A stretch of DNA of 64,000 nt from Verrucomicrobiales bacterium (GCA_002698785.1 PAAG01000047.1:620001-684000), one strand, 5' to 3'; positions 9,421-20,000 are shown, counted from the first letter of the stretch. Notes: a model not told the origin generated them from the letters alone. Numbers and translations are program-made.

Positions 9421-9584
9421 ATCAAAGTGAAAATTCGCCCATTTGCACATTTGATCAGTGTGAGTATACTCCGGGCAACACGAACCACCGCCCCGGAAAC
9501 GCCGCTTTCGGGACACCAACCTATTTACTGCTTTGTCACGGCTGCTTCTCTCAGAAAGTGGTGTTCCCGAGCTTCTATCGGTGA
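9417..9584 (+). CDS. 55-residue Cys-rich small protein, unrecognised
   Basis: This frame of 55 codons starts in an ATGA overlap with the sulfotransferase stop and ends in a GTGA overlap with the LpxO start, the arrangement of a translationally coupled operon member. The protein begins MNQSENSPIC. It has four cysteines in a Cys-x4-Cys (C10, C15) and Cys-x2-Cys (C40-H-G-C43) arrangement, which could bind zinc as a small ribbon. There is no signal peptide and no clear membrane segment. I do not recognise the family. It could be a partner of either neighbour, or a translational spacer. The double overlap is the main evidence that it is translated. Confidence 0.6.
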   Translation: MNQSENSPICTFDQCEYTPGNTNHRPGNAAFGTPTYLLLCHGCFSQKVVFPSFYR

Positions 9585-10507
9585 AATACATCGTACTGTT
9601 TCTTATCGTAGGCATCTGTATCGCCTGCGTTGTCTACACCCACCTTCGGGGCAAAGTGAGGCACAAGTTTGTTCGCCAACTGTCGGACCACTCGACATTC
9701 ATGGCGCCAATCAACTGTTTCATGTATGCCTTTTCAGCGATTCCGAATCGGCCCTATGCCAATCTGGATGATTTTCCCGAACTGAAGAAATTTCGGGATA
9801 ATTGGGAGACCATCCGAGCGGAAGCTCTCGCGCTAGCCAGTGAGGGGGCCATCAAGGCATCAGAAAAATACGACGACGCCGGATTTAATTCCTTCTTTCG
9901 TCGTGGTTGGAAGCGATTCTATCTGAAGTGGTATGGTGACTACCACGAATCGGCGAAACAATACTGCCCCAAGACGATCGAGATGATCGAATCGATACCC
10001 AGCATTAAGGCAGCAATGTTCACCCAGCTTTCGCCAGGCAGTCAGTTGGTGAAACATCGTGATCCCTACGCTGGCTCCCTGCGCTACCACCTCGGTATTA
10101 TCACGCCAAACTCGGACGACTGCGCCATCGACGTTGATGGTGAGCTTTACTCATGGCGGGACGGTGACGACGTTCTGTTCGACGAGACTTACATCCACTA
10201 CGCCTATAACAAGACCGACGACGACCGCATCATCTTCTTTTGCGACGTGGAGAGACCAATGAAGTTCGGCTTTGCCACATTGATCAATCGCTTCTTCGGA
10301 AAGATTGCCATGGCCGCAGCCGCTTCACCAAACGATGATACTGACAAGACCGGTTTCATCAACAAAGCTTTCAAGTATGTCTACGGAATCCGCCGTATCG
10401 GGAAAGCCCTCAAGAAAAAGAACAAGCCGCTCTATCACCTGACGAAGTGGCTTTTGATCCTGGGTGGACTAGGTCTCCTGATCTGGGCATATATCGCGAT
10501 TTTCTGA
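9581..10507 (+). CDS. lpxO: Lipid A hydroxylase LpxO (Fe/2-oxoglutarate dioxygenase)
   Basis: 308 residues from the GTG at 9581. This start gives an N-terminal membrane anchor (VKYIVLFLIVGICIACVVYT) followed by LRGKVRHKF, matching how LpxO proteins begin; an upstream TTG at 9533 would add 16 non-homologous residues. The core is the aspartyl/asparaginyl beta-hydroxylase fold: iron ligands H159 (KHRDPYAGSLRYHLG) and H206 (FDETYIHYAYN), and the 2-oxoglutarate-binding R216. A second hydrophobic segment closes the C-terminus (KWLLILGGLGLLIWAYIAIF). LpxO hydroxylates the secondary acyl chain of lipid A on the inner-membrane face, so the host probably makes lipid A. It is coupled to the 55-residue protein by a GTGA overlap. 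Confidence 0.88.
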   Translation: MKYIVLFLIVGICIACVVYTHLRGKVRHKFVRQLSDHSTFMAPINCFMYAFSAIPNRPYANLDDFPELKKFRDNWETIRAEALALASEGAIKASEKYDDAGFNSFFRRGWKRFYLKWYGDYHESAKQYCPKTIEMIESIPSIKAAMFTQLSPGSQLVKHRDPYAGSLRYHLGIITPNSDDCAIDVDGELYSWRDGDDVLFDETYIHYAYNKTDDDRIIFFCDVERPMKFGFATLINRFFGKIAMAAAASPNDDTDKTGFINKAFKYVYGIRRIGKALKKKNKPLYHLTKWLLILGGLGLLIWAYIAIF

Positions 10508-10520
10508 TTCCGAGGGCCGG

Positions 10521-10553
10521 ATTTACCGCCTCTCCTATTTTCTTACGGTAAAT
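10521..10553 (+). repeat. inverted repeat upstream of a PSCyt gene
   Basis: ATTTACCG (10521-10528) is the exact reverse complement of CGGTAAAT (10546-10553), with a 17-base spacer. It lies between the lpxO stop and the PSCyt start at 10621. It could be an operator or a weak transcription stop; there is no T-tract. A Shine-Dalgarno-like GGAGGT lies at 10579-10584, too far from the start (about 36 bases) to be useful. Confidence 0.35.
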
Positions 10554-10620
10554 TTCCTTCTCAGGCTTCACGCGATTTCGGAGGTAAACATCCTCCTGAT
10601 TTTCCGGTAGTCTTGGGATT

Positions 10621-13116
10621 ATGGGAAAATTGTGGACGAGAGCCGGATCTCCTCTCCGACTGCTATCGGCGTTTGCCGCTGCATTGATATTATCGGGATT
10701 CGCTCAAACGACCTTCGCGGTCGATTTCGAGAAAGACGTATTTCCCATACTGGAGAACCGTTGTCTCGACTGTCATGACAGCGAGACATTGAAAGGTGGA
10801 GTCGGGCTAGAGACATTTTATCATGCGAATCTGCCAACCGATGCAGGCGAGTCGCTGTTTGTTGCGGGGAAACCGGAGGAGTCAGCACTGCTCCACGTTG
10901 TAAAAGAGACCGATCCAGAAAAGAGAATGCCGCCAAAGGGCGATCCTCTTTCCCATCAAGAAATCGCGGTAATCAGCAAATGGATCGACGAAGGTGCTGT
11001 GTGGCCTGATGACGGTTGGCGTCCGCCGGTGCACTGGTCGTATCTTCGCCCGGTGAAGCCGGACCTTCCCGAGGAGGAAAAAGAATTGCTCGAAGAGCGC
11101 GATACGAACGAGATAGACCATTTCATTGTCGCGAAGCTTTCTGAACATGGACTGGAGTTGAACCCGGAATCCGATCCAGCCCGACTCGTTCGACGTGTAT
11201 ATCTGGATATTACCGGTCTGCCACCAACGATTGAGCAAGTGGATGCATTTCTTGCTGATCCGAGCCAAGATCATTATTCAAAAATTGTCGACGAGCTTCT
11301 CAGCTCTCCCGCATTTGGAGAAAAGTGGGCCGTTCAGTGGCTGGACCTGGCTCGATACGCAGACTCAGAGGGCTACCAGCGAGATGCTCCCCGGAACATG
11401 TGGCCATGGCGCGACTGGGTAATCGATGCACTGAATGCAGATATGCCTTTCGATCAATTCACGATCGAACAGATCGCCGGAGACCTGCTTCCGAATGCTA
11501 CCGAATCGCAAAAAGTGGCCACAGCTTTTCATCGCAATGCGCCGATGAACCTTGAGGCTGGAACCGACCCGAAAGAAGATCACTACAAGATGATCGTCGA
11601 CCGAGTCAATACGACCGGAACGATCTGGCTGGGTTCCACCGTAGGTTGCGCCCAGTGCCATAATCACAAATACGATCCGATTTCTTCAAAGGAATACTAC
11701 GAGCTATTTGCCTTTTTCAACAATACTCCGATGGAGTCAAAGCAGCAGGGCAAAGAGATGGGCATGTCAGGAATGAAGCACATCGGCCCCACCATGAAAG
11801 TCACTCGAAGCGAGGAAGACACACTCTACCTCCGAGAGGCGGCGGAAGAGTATCGTGCTTACCTAGGGGACATTCGCACCGATATTCTCGAGGCTGTCGA
11901 CAGGAAGATTGAGAAAGATCCGAAGGGAAGAGCTGGCCTGCCCGAGGACGTCCTGAAGATCATCGACAACGAAGAAGAAATGGCTCTGGGTCAGTGCAAA
12001 CTCGTAGCCAAGAAAATCTCCCTTCGCGATCAGGACCTGAATCTCCGCATGGCCAAAGGAGACATCATGGAAGCCCGCCTGAAGGCGATGCGAGATAAAG
12101 AGGTCCGCGTAATGCAGGAGATGGAAACCCCACGCGAAACATTTATCGCGAAGCGGGGCGATTTTATGACTCATGGGGAAAAGGTGACTCCTTCCACCCC
12201 CGCATCCCTGCACCCGTTTCGCGACGAATACCCGAGGAATCGCCTCGGCCTTGCAAAGTGGTTGGTAGATCCAGAGAACCCACTCGTAGCCCGGGCGTTT
12301 GTGAATCGACTGTGGATCGAAATATTTGGGCAGGGACTGGTAACGACGCCAGAGGATTTCGGGACCCAGGGAGAACTCCCTACCCATCCTGAACTGCTCG
12401 ACTGGATGGCGGTCACGTTCATCGAGGATGACCACTGGTCTTTGAAAAAATCGATTCGCAGAGTTGTCCTTTCTGCGACCTATCGGCAATCGGTCACAGT
12501 GAACGAGAAGTTCGCCGGTATCGATCCAAGGAATCAATACCTCTGGAGACATCCAGGACACCGGCTTCGAGCCGAAGTCATTCGTGACCAAGCCCTCTCG
12601 ATCAGCGGACTTCTTTCGGAGCGCATGCATGGTGCGCATGTCAGGCCATATCAGCCAGCCACATTCTGGCGAAAGACGGCGGGTGCTTCTGAGACCTATT
12701 ATATTCCCTCAAAAGGAGAGAATGCATACCGCCGAGGAGTTTACACGATCTGGCGACGCAATTCACACTACCCGAGCTTTGCCAACTTCGATGCACCAGA
12801 CAGAGCTGCCTGCGTCGTGCAGCGCGACGTTTCGAATACTCCCCTGCAGGCACTCACTTTGTTGAATGATCCTGCCTATGTAGAAATGGCGAAAGCTTTT
12901 GCGAAGCGGATTGCACAAGAAGGTGGGAACACTTTGGAGGACAAGATCGAGTGGGCGTTCAGAACTGCCCTTTCCCGTATTCCCCGAGAACCTGAGAAAC
13001 AATTGCTCCACTCTGCTTTCTCATCTGTTCTTGGCGATACCCAATCCGAAGAGAAGGCTTACAACGAAGTGGCGACGATTCTTTTGAACCTTCACGAGAC
13101 CATCAACCGAAGTTAA
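10621..13116 (+). CDS. PSCyt1/DUF1549/DUF1553 secreted cytochrome protein
   Basis: 831 residues with a signal peptide (hydrophobic stretch 11-30). Domain order: Planctomycete cytochrome C (PSCyt1) with heme motif C48-L-D-C51-H and the MPPKGDPLS / WIDEGA endings typical of that domain. Then comes DUF1549, beginning NEIDHFIVAKL and continuing through LDITGLPPT and WLDLARYAD, with a second CAQCH motif. Last is DUF1553 (FVNRLWIEIFGQGLV, PTHPELLDWMA, SATYRQS). Between DUF1549 and DUF1553 the variable region is unusually short. The biochemical role of the family is unknown; a periplasmic electron-transfer or oxidative function linked to polysaccharide use is the usual guess. It is 4 bases upstream of a DUF1501 gene, its standard partner. 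Confidence 0.9.
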   Translation: MGKLWTRAGSPLRLLSAFAAALILSGFAQTTFAVDFEKDVFPILENRCLDCHDSETLKGGVGLETFYHANLPTDAGESLFVAGKPEESALLHVVKETDPEKRMPPKGDPLSHQEIAVISKWIDEGAVWPDDGWRPPVHWSYLRPVKPDLPEEEKELLEERDTNEIDHFIVAKLSEHGLELNPESDPARLVRRVYLDITGLPPTIEQVDAFLADPSQDHYSKIVDELLSSPAFGEKWAVQWLDLARYADSEGYQRDAPRNMWPWRDWVIDALNADMPFDQFTIEQIAGDLLPNATESQKVATAFHRNAPMNLEAGTDPKEDHYKMIVDRVNTTGTIWLGSTVGCAQCHNHKYDPISSKEYYELFAFFNNTPMESKQQGKEMGMSGMKHIGPTMKVTRSEEDTLYLREAAEEYRAYLGDIRTDILEAVDRKIEKDPKGRAGLPEDVLKIIDNEEEMALGQCKLVAKKISLRDQDLNLRMAKGDIMEARLKAMRDKEVRVMQEMETPRETFIAKRGDFMTHGEKVTPSTPASLHPFRDEYPRNRLGLAKWLVDPENPLVARAFVNRLWIEIFGQGLVTTPEDFGTQGELPTHPELLDWMAVTFIEDDHWSLKKSIRRVVLSATYRQSVTVNEKFAGIDPRNQYLWRHPGHRLRAEVIRDQALSISGLLSERMHGAHVRPYQPATFWRKTAGASETYYIPSKGENAYRRGVYTIWRRNSHYPSFANFDAPDRAACVVQRDVSNTPLQALTLLNDPAYVEMAKAFAKRIAQEGGNTLEDKIEWAFRTALSRIPREPEKQLLHSAFSSVLGDTQSEEKAYNEVATILLNLHETINRS

Positions 13117-13120
13117 TACG

Positions 13121-14518
13121 ATGATTTCCGAACTGAACAAAGCGCTGAATCGCCGAAAGTTTTTGTCACGCACTGGCGCAGGGGTAGGCTCGCTGGCCTT
13201 AGGATCTCTGCTGGGGAAAGAGGCAACGGCGGCTTCGATGCTGGCCCCTTTCAAGAAAGTGGCCCCGAAAGCGCAAAGTGTGATTTTCTTTCACATGACC
13301 GGTGCGCCATCGCACCTGGATCTCTTTGACGAGAAGCCGGTATTGAAACAATACGATCGCAAACTTGCCCCGAAAGAGCTGTTCGAGGGAAAACGGTTTT
13401 CGTTTCTGCGAGGTCACCCAAAGTTACTTGGCTCTCCTTACGAATTCATCAAGCACGGTCAAAGTGGGAACGAGCTATCTGAACTTCTTCCCAACCTGGG
13501 AACGGTTGCCGATGAAATGTGCATCATCAAATCGATGCATACGACTGAGTTCAACCATGGTCCGGCGCAGCTGGTATTTCATACAGGATTGAATCGCCAG
13601 GGAAATCCATCGATCGGATCTTGGACAACCTACGGCCTTGGGAGTGAATCGGAGAATTTGCCTGCTTATGTTGTGTTTTTGAAAGGAAATACTCCGGGAG
13701 CAGGAGCCAACCTCTGGAAAGCCGGCTTTCTGCCAAGCGTTCATCAGGGAGTTCAGCTACGGGGAGAGGGTGAACCTGTCCTTTATCTAAAAAGCCCAAA
13801 GGATGTCTCCCGAGAAGATCGCCGACGTACCCTCGATAGTATTGAGGCTCTGAATCGACAGAATCTTGAGTTGATCGGTGACCCGGAGATTCAAACACGG
13901 ATCGATCAATACGAAATGGCGTACCGCATGCAGGCATCCGTTCCAGATCTAGTCGACCTATCGCAGGAAGAGCCGAAGACGCTGGAAATGTATGGAGACA
14001 CTGAGTTTGCCGGGCAGTGCCTGAAAGCTCGACGGCTTGTGGAACGAGGTGTTCGCTTCGTAGAGCTTTTTCATGGAGACTGGGACACTCACTCCAATCA
14101 AAAGAACAGACTTGCCGCTAACTGTAAGGAAGTCGATCAGCCCATTACTGCATTGATCACAGATCTGAAGCGTCGTGGACTCCTGGACTCCACCCTCATC
14201 GTCTGGGGAGCTGAATTTGGGAGAACTCCCATGCTTCAGGGGACAGAAGATCCAGAAAAGTGCGGTCGCGATCACCAGAAAGATGCCTACACCGTCTGGA
14301 TGGCAGGAGGCGGAATCAAGGGCGGCGTGACGTATGGAAAGACCAACGACCTGGGGAATGAAGTGGCTGAGAATCCCACAGAGGTGCGAGACCTACACGC
14401 AACGATACTGCATTTGTTAGGGATAGATCATGACAAGCTCACGTATCGCTACCAGGGGTTTGAGCAGAAATTAACCGGCGTGGAAGAAGCCCACGTGCTT
14501 CGAGAGCTACTGGTCTAG
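13121..14518 (+). CDS. DUF1501 family protein with Tat signal
   Basis: 465 residues. A twin-arginine signal (RRKFLSRTGAGVGSLALGSLLG) sends it folded to the periplasm. DUF1501 proteins have an alkaline-phosphatase/sulfatase-like fold; the conserved blocks HMTGAPSHLDLFD, MHTTEFNHGPAQ, DWDTHSNQ, WGAEFGRTP and DHQKDAYTVWMAGGG are all present. No formylglycine signature exists, so it is not a classical sulfatase. It is the partner of the PSCyt protein 4 bases upstream. Its substrate and reaction are not known; metal-dependent hydrolysis is only an inference from the fold. Confidence 0.9.
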   Translation: MISELNKALNRRKFLSRTGAGVGSLALGSLLGKEATAASMLAPFKKVAPKAQSVIFFHMTGAPSHLDLFDEKPVLKQYDRKLAPKELFEGKRFSFLRGHPKLLGSPYEFIKHGQSGNELSELLPNLGTVADEMCIIKSMHTTEFNHGPAQLVFHTGLNRQGNPSIGSWTTYGLGSESENLPAYVVFLKGNTPGAGANLWKAGFLPSVHQGVQLRGEGEPVLYLKSPKDVSREDRRRTLDSIEALNRQNLELIGDPEIQTRIDQYEMAYRMQASVPDLVDLSQEEPKTLEMYGDTEFAGQCLKARRLVERGVRFVELFHGDWDTHSNQKNRLAANCKEVDQPITALITDLKRRGLLDSTLIVWGAEFGRTPMLQGTEDPEKCGRDHQKDAYTVWMAGGGIKGGVTYGKTNDLGNEVAENPTEVRDLHATILHLLGIDHDKLTYRYQGFEQKLTGVEEAHVLRELLV

Positions 14519-14532
14519 AAATTTCGGTTTAT

Positions 14533-14562
14533 ACAGACATCTCCGCTGGACGGAGAATCTGT
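14533..14562 (+). terminator. hairpin between DUF1501 and P450 genes
   Basis: ACAGA (14533-14537) pairs with TCTGT (14558-14562) and CTCCG (14541-14545) with CGGAG (14551-14555) around a 5-base loop. The pyrimidine-rich CTCTTCT follows. It is a plausible rho-independent terminator for the PSCyt/DUF1501 pair, separating the P450 gene that starts at 14580. Confidence 0.5.
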
Positions 14563-14579
14563 CTCTTCTACACTGATTT

Positions 14580-15734
14580 ATGAGTGAAGACTCCCTCCCT
14601 CCGAACGATCCTTTTCAGGAAGCCCGCAAGAACGGTCCGATTTTGCAGTGTCCTTTCCAGGGAGAAAATCTACCGATGATTCTCCGCCACGCCGATGTGA
14701 GAGCTGCGGCGAAAGACTGGAAGACCTACAGTTCGGACGCGCCATTCCGAGTGCCGATCCCCTCTGAAGAGGAAGTTCGCTCGACCCGCCAGCTTCCGAT
14801 TGAGCGGGATCCGCCTTTGCACGGAGAGTATCGAGCTATCGTGGAGCCGTTTTTCCAAAGGGCAAAGCAGCCCGAGATGATCGAGAAAGTGGAGTCGCTG
14901 ATCGACAGGATGGTCTCCGAAGCCATTGAAAAAGAATCGCTCGAAGTAGTCGGGGAATTTTCTCTTCCTATTCAATCGCATGCTTTAACCTATTTGCTGA
15001 ACGTGCCTGAGGCCGAAGCGGAAACATATATCAGTTGGGGTATTCACGTTTTCAAAGTGACGGGTGGCCCTTTCAAGAAAGGGAATGCTCTGGAAGACTA
15101 TCTTTCCGCTCAATTTGATCGTGCCGAAGCTGACCCAGGTGAAGATTTTTTCTCAGCCCTGACACAGGCTGAATTTCAAGGGCGAAAGTTGACCCGGGAA
15201 GAGATGATGGGATTCGGGAACCTGACTTTTGCTGGCGGACGGGACACGATCATTCACAGTGTCTCCTCCATTCTGGCCTACTTTGGAAAGCATCCTGATG
15301 GGCTCGACTACTTGCGAGGGGACGCGAAGCGAATCCGACTCGCATCAGAAGAATTCTTTCGTGTCTTCATGCCGCTGACCCACATTGGACGTGTGTGCCC
15401 AGTGGAGACGGACGTTCACGGAATGCAGGTCCCCGCTGGCGGCCGCGTTTCCCTCTGTTGGAATTCAGCCAACCATGACGAGGAAGTTTTTGAAAACCCA
15501 CAGGAAATCAAACTGGATCGTAAACCGAACCCGCATGTGTCGTTCGGCTTTGGAACCCACCTCTGCCTCGGTGCTCCCCACGCACGGCTGATCGTGCGTG
15601 CGCTGCTTGAGAACCTGGTCGAACGGGTCGAAGCGATCAAAGTCCTCGAAGAGAAACCCGCCGTCGAGCACGAAGAGAAATACAGTCGCTCGAATGGCTA
15701 CGAGACGCTCCGTATTTCTCTCACTGCCCGGTAA
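14580..15734 (+). CDS. Bacterial cytochrome P450
   Basis: 384 residues, soluble. The P450 landmarks are all there: I-helix motif AGGRDT (218-223), ExxR in the K-helix (E258-F-F-R261), PERF-like region, and the heme loop FGFGTHLCLG with the thiolate ligand C329. The length and lack of a membrane anchor fit a class I bacterial P450 needing ferredoxin and ferredoxin reductase. Neither is encoded in this window, so the redox partners are elsewhere. The substrate is unknown; the gene stands alone between two PSCyt/DUF1501 pairs and converges with the next DUF1501 gene only 6 bases away. P450s of this type can demethylate methoxy sugars, which would suit the context, but this is speculation. Confidence 0.92.
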   Translation: MSEDSLPPNDPFQEARKNGPILQCPFQGENLPMILRHADVRAAAKDWKTYSSDAPFRVPIPSEEEVRSTRQLPIERDPPLHGEYRAIVEPFFQRAKQPEMIEKVESLIDRMVSEAIEKESLEVVGEFSLPIQSHALTYLLNVPEAEAETYISWGIHVFKVTGGPFKKGNALEDYLSAQFDRAEADPGEDFFSALTQAEFQGRKLTREEMMGFGNLTFAGGRDTIIHSVSSILAYFGKHPDGLDYLRGDAKRIRLASEEFFRVFMPLTHIGRVCPVETDVHGMQVPAGGRVSLCWNSANHDEEVFENPQEIKLDRKPNPHVSFGFGTHLCLGAPHARLIVRALLENLVERVEAIKVLEEKPAVEHEEKYSRSNGYETLRISLTAR

Positions 15735-15740
15735 AGCTAC

Positions 15741-17024
15741 TTACGAGAACAGTTTCGCAATTGGCTTGCCTCCGTCCGTGATCGGAACGGGGCGAGAGCC
15801 ATCGAAGAGTTCCTTGGTAGGATCGATTCCCAGTGCGGCATGGATAGTCGCATGGTAGTCTGGAATCGAGACGGGATTCTCAAGAATCTTCTTACTCAGT
15901 TCGTCAGTTGTTCCGTATACGCCCTGGTGGTTCAATCCTCCACCAGCGAGAAGCAGACTAAAACAGCTACCCTGGTGACCACGACCGCCACGCCCATCAT
16001 AAGAAGCCGGGCGACCGAACTCGGTTCCCAGTGCGACGAGAGTCTTGTCGAGCATACCCTGCTTTTCCAAATCGTTGATAAGAGCAGAGAGAGCTGTGTC
16101 GAGTTCCTGGATGAGCTTGTATTGATTCTGCTGTCCTTCGTTGTGAGTATCCCAGCCTGTTCCGTTCATGAAGTTCAGGTTGTGTGATACTTCGATGAAT
16201 CGAACGCCTGCGCTAACAAGCCTTCTCGAAAGAAGGAGTCGCTGGCCAAACTCACCACCGTATTCATTTCGCAAATTATCCGACTCATCGCTGAGTTTGA
16301 AATGCTGCATGAAATCCGGTCCGGCCAAGCGGAGTGCCTCTTCCTGCGCGGTGCGATATTGATCCACGGCAGAACCTCCTTTGATGTCTTGAGTGAGGGA
16401 ATTCAGCAATCCCCGACGCCGTGCGGCTCTTTTGGGATCAACATCGTCTGGACGGGAAAAGCCGGCCGGTCCACTCTCTGTATCAGTGAGGTAAACAAAA
16501 CCGTGCTTGGCACCAAGAAATCCAGGACCACGGCTAACATTCGGATAACCGACCAGCATGTAAGCTGGCACGTCAGAGCTGGCGGCTCCCAGTTCGTGCC
16601 CCACGATGGAGCCGAGTGATGGGTATGTAATACTGCCGCTAATGGCGCGACCGGTGTGAACAAAGTTCGTACCGAATGCGTGCTCGTCGATGAGATGGTG
16701 ATTGATCGTACGAATCACTGTCATCCGCTCGGCAAGGCGAGCGACCTTTGGAAGGTGTTCGCAAAACTTAACTCCCGGCACGGCAGTATCGATCGATGAA
16801 TATTCTGATCCAGATACTTTCGGTGAGGCTTTGGAGTCCCCTTTACGCTTCGGATCGAAGGTGTCGATCTGTGCCATTCCTCCACCGAGCCAGATAAAAA
16901 TACAAGCTTCGGCTTTTCCTTTCGGAATCGAAATGCCACCTGAGGAAGCCATGAGGCTCGTTGGCAAAATGGAAGCTCCGGCACCGGCCAGGCTAGTGTT
17001 CTTAAGGAAGTTTCTCCGGTTCAT
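15741..17024 (-). CDS. DUF1501 family protein with Tat signal
   Basis: 427 residues starting [20 protein letters not shown], a twin-arginine export signal. It has the DUF1501 blocks ([72 protein letters not shown]). Sequence divergence from the copy at 13121 shows it is a separate subfamily, closer in length to the shorter DUF1501 type. It lies 36 bases downstream of its PSCyt partner on the same strand and presumably forms an operon with it. Function is unknown beyond the alkaline-phosphatase-like fold. Confidence 0.9.
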   Translation of the reverse strand: MNRRNFLKNTSLAGAGASILPTSLMASSGGISIPKGKAEACIFIWLGGGMAQIDTFDPKRKGDSKASPKVSGSEYSSIDTAVPGVKFCEHLPKVARLAERMTVIRTINHHLIDEHAFGTNFVHTGRAISGSITYPSLGSIVGHELGAASSDVPAYMLVGYPNVSRGPGFLGAKHGFVYLTDTESGPAGFSRPDDVDPKRAARRRGLLNSLTQDIKGGSAVDQYRTAQEEALRLAGPDFMQHFKLSDESDNLRNEYGGEFGQRLLLSRRLVSAGVRFIEVSHNLNFMNGTGWDTHNEGQQNQYKLIQELDTALSALINDLEKQGMLDKTLVALGTEFGRPASYDGRGGRGHQGSCFSLLLAGGGLNHQGVYGTTDELSKKILENPVSIPDYHATIHAALGIDPTKELFDGSRPVPITDGGKPIAKLFS

Positions 17025-17060
17025 GATTCTTCGGGGGGTTCAGGATGATAACGTAAATAT

Positions 17061-20000
17061 TCAGGGGGTGTAAATCCATTCTGGAGCATTCAGCATGGCC
17101 CAAAGGACGTCTTCGAGGCGCAGTCTCCAATCTTCAGTAAGAGCCGTTGTTGGTGGATCACCAGCGCGAGCTTCGATTTCTTTCTGCTGAGCCAGCGTAT
17201 TGGCCGGACCATCGAGGTGATTCGACCAACTAACGTAACGCTCTGGCTCCCGTGGACCGTCCTGCTTTTTCTCGGGACGCTCTGCTTCTGGAACAACGCG
17301 CGTCTCATAACCTTCGGAAAGAAACGCGATGTATTTGTCCCTCTCTGCTGCGGAAAATTTCCGGGTCAGGAGGCGCAGGCCAAGTCGATCTACAAGTTCT
17401 TCGACGGACTGATCTTCCAGGGCCAATTTTGTGATTTCGTGACGATCGCTCAAGCGGGTCAGCCAGATGCCCATGGTTCCATTCGCAAGGATCGCAGGCT
17501 GAAGAACGTTTGGATCGGTCTCACGAATACTGACAGGGTCCTGACGTGCACCTCTCCAGCCAAATGTTTCCATCACACTGGACACGGCCTGGATTCGAGG
17601 AAGCGAGAGACTTGGGCGATCACGCTCATTCGAAGTCGAAGCAAGCATCCATGCTCTTTCAGGTTTCCCGAGTGTGATGGAGTTGCTGTAGGTTCTCACA
17701 CTGTCAATGTCGAGACTGACCTCTTCGAGATCGAAAGGAGCACCTGTGGCACTAAACAGGGAGTCGATGATCTGCTCTGCCTGGAGTCGGCGCGGAGCAG
17801 GCGCTATGTAAAGAGGGCCCGTTTCCGTAGCGAGCGGATCGGAAGCACGCTGGTAGGCGTGTGAACTGAAGATGAGACGTGCGACATGCTTCATGTCATA
17901 CCCCGAAGAAACGAACTGGTGCCCCAGCCAGCGGAGCATCTCGGGATGAGAGGCTTCGGCTCTTTCCCAGTCTGAGACATATTCGACAATACCTCTTCCC
18001 ATCAGCCTCTCCCAGATTCGATTCACCATGACCTGAGCGAAACGCTCGTTTTGAGGTGCAGTGATAAGAGCTGCAAGTTTATCCCGTGGATCGGTTGGAT
18101 CTTTTGCGAGGGCGGTCGCCACTTCTTCGTCACAGAATTCGTCGAAAGGCCAGCCTGGCTGCACTTTCTCGCCAGGTTTGAGAGTGACTTCAATCAAGGG
18201 CTTCCGTCCGCCTTCGTGAATTTTATCCATCGGCACGCTGCTTGTTTTGGGCACCTCGATAGAGTTTTCTTTCAGCATCGCAGCAAGTTCGAAAAGATCT
18301 CCCTGCTTAGAAACGTGTGATGGTGCGTCGTGACAGCGAGCACACTTCATCTCTACGCCCATGAATGCGGAACTCACAATGATTCCCTTGGCAGCCATAG
18401 GCACATCGTTTTGTGAGGCCGTTCCAAATCCGGCAGGACCACCAAAGCGCTCGCTACCTTCCATACGAATCAGCTCGGTGACCATGAGATCGGCGGGCTT
18501 GTTGTCTAGCAGTGACTCGTAAATCCACCAGCGAAACGGCCCCGTGTTATTGAGGGTTGGGTTAATGATGTTGGGGTTTTCTGCCAGCATGTCCTGCCAG
18601 TATCCCATCCATTTGTCTGCCCAACGAGAATCGGCAAGGAGGCGCTCGATTGCATTGCTGCGGCGGCTCTTCTCATCGTCTGCAAGAAAGGTTTCAATTT
18701 CCTCTTCTGTCGGCACTACGCCAACGGTATCCAGCGTAACACGACGCAGGAACTCGAGGTCCTCCGTGAGCGGTGTGAAGTCAAAGCTATCTACGTCAAA
18801 CTGTGGCCAAGCTGCACCCTCTTCGATCCACTGGGTCAAGAGTGCGACCTCTTCTTCAGAAAGTGGATCGCCTTTCGGAGGCATGATGTCGTCGCCTGCA
18901 TCCTCGGTGATCCGATAAATCAGGGAACTGCCATTCACATCGTGAGGCGCGACAGCAGGCCCATCGAGTTCTCCACCTTTCAGGGCTGATGCATGCTGGT
19001 CGAGACGCAAATCCCCCTTCGCCTTCCCACCTTGGTGGCAGTCGTAACACTTGCCTTCAAGCAATGGCTTCACTTGCTCAAAATAGTCGATTGTCCCGCT
19101 TTCTGCGGTTTCGAATTCTGAAGCTACACTTGCGATCCTGGCTCCGACAAAGTGATCGATCTCGTTGAACGCAGGATATCCTTCGGGCAGTTCCGGAACT
19201 TTCACCGGATCCACCTTGGCGAGCCACTCGCCTGCCTGCTCGCGACGCTTCGCCCAATAGGAGGCAGTTTCTTTTCTGCGTGCCTCACGGCTCGCAGTAT
19301 TTACCTCCGCCAGCCAATTGCGGCGTTCTTCCTCATACTTAGCCCAACCTTCATCTGTGTAGGCTACCTCGCGGCTGCCAGGAGAGAGGAGAGACCAGGA
19401 CTCTGTTCCCTCGGGTGAGATGGCAACAACCGTCTCACCAAACTCAGGGCGACGCTTGCTTCTACCAGCAACACCACCAATCATTGTCTCGAGAATCACG
19501 AAGTGCTCGCCACCATCTGATTCAAATTCGACCCAGTTTTCCCGGTTGCCGGGAGGAGCAAATCGGAAATCAGGCCCCAGGTCGAGATATTCATCCTGAG
19601 ACGAAAGCACGCCGTGGCCGCCCGTATCGCCGCTGGGGAACGGATTGGAAAGAATGTTCTTTCCATCGATCCAGAGCTTCGATGCGCCACGACTACGAAG
19701 GAGAAGGCGATGTTTTCCTTTCGGGATATCAACGAGCGCAGACGCTCTCACGTGAGAAGGGTTCGCCCGGTCGGCACGGACACCGGTAGAAATATATTTT
19801 TGAGGCCAGTCGAAAAATCCAAATACATCTTCTTCGTAGGTTTCAGTCACCTTGGGTTCTTCCGGCCATGAATTCGCTTCAGGCACGCCGTCTTCGCTGA
19901 TCTGCATCAAGACCTTACCCTCTGGAATCATCGCCTTTGTGATCGGCGGCGGCGGCGGGATGTATCGATACACATTTTCAAAACGCTCAGCAGGAAGTGC

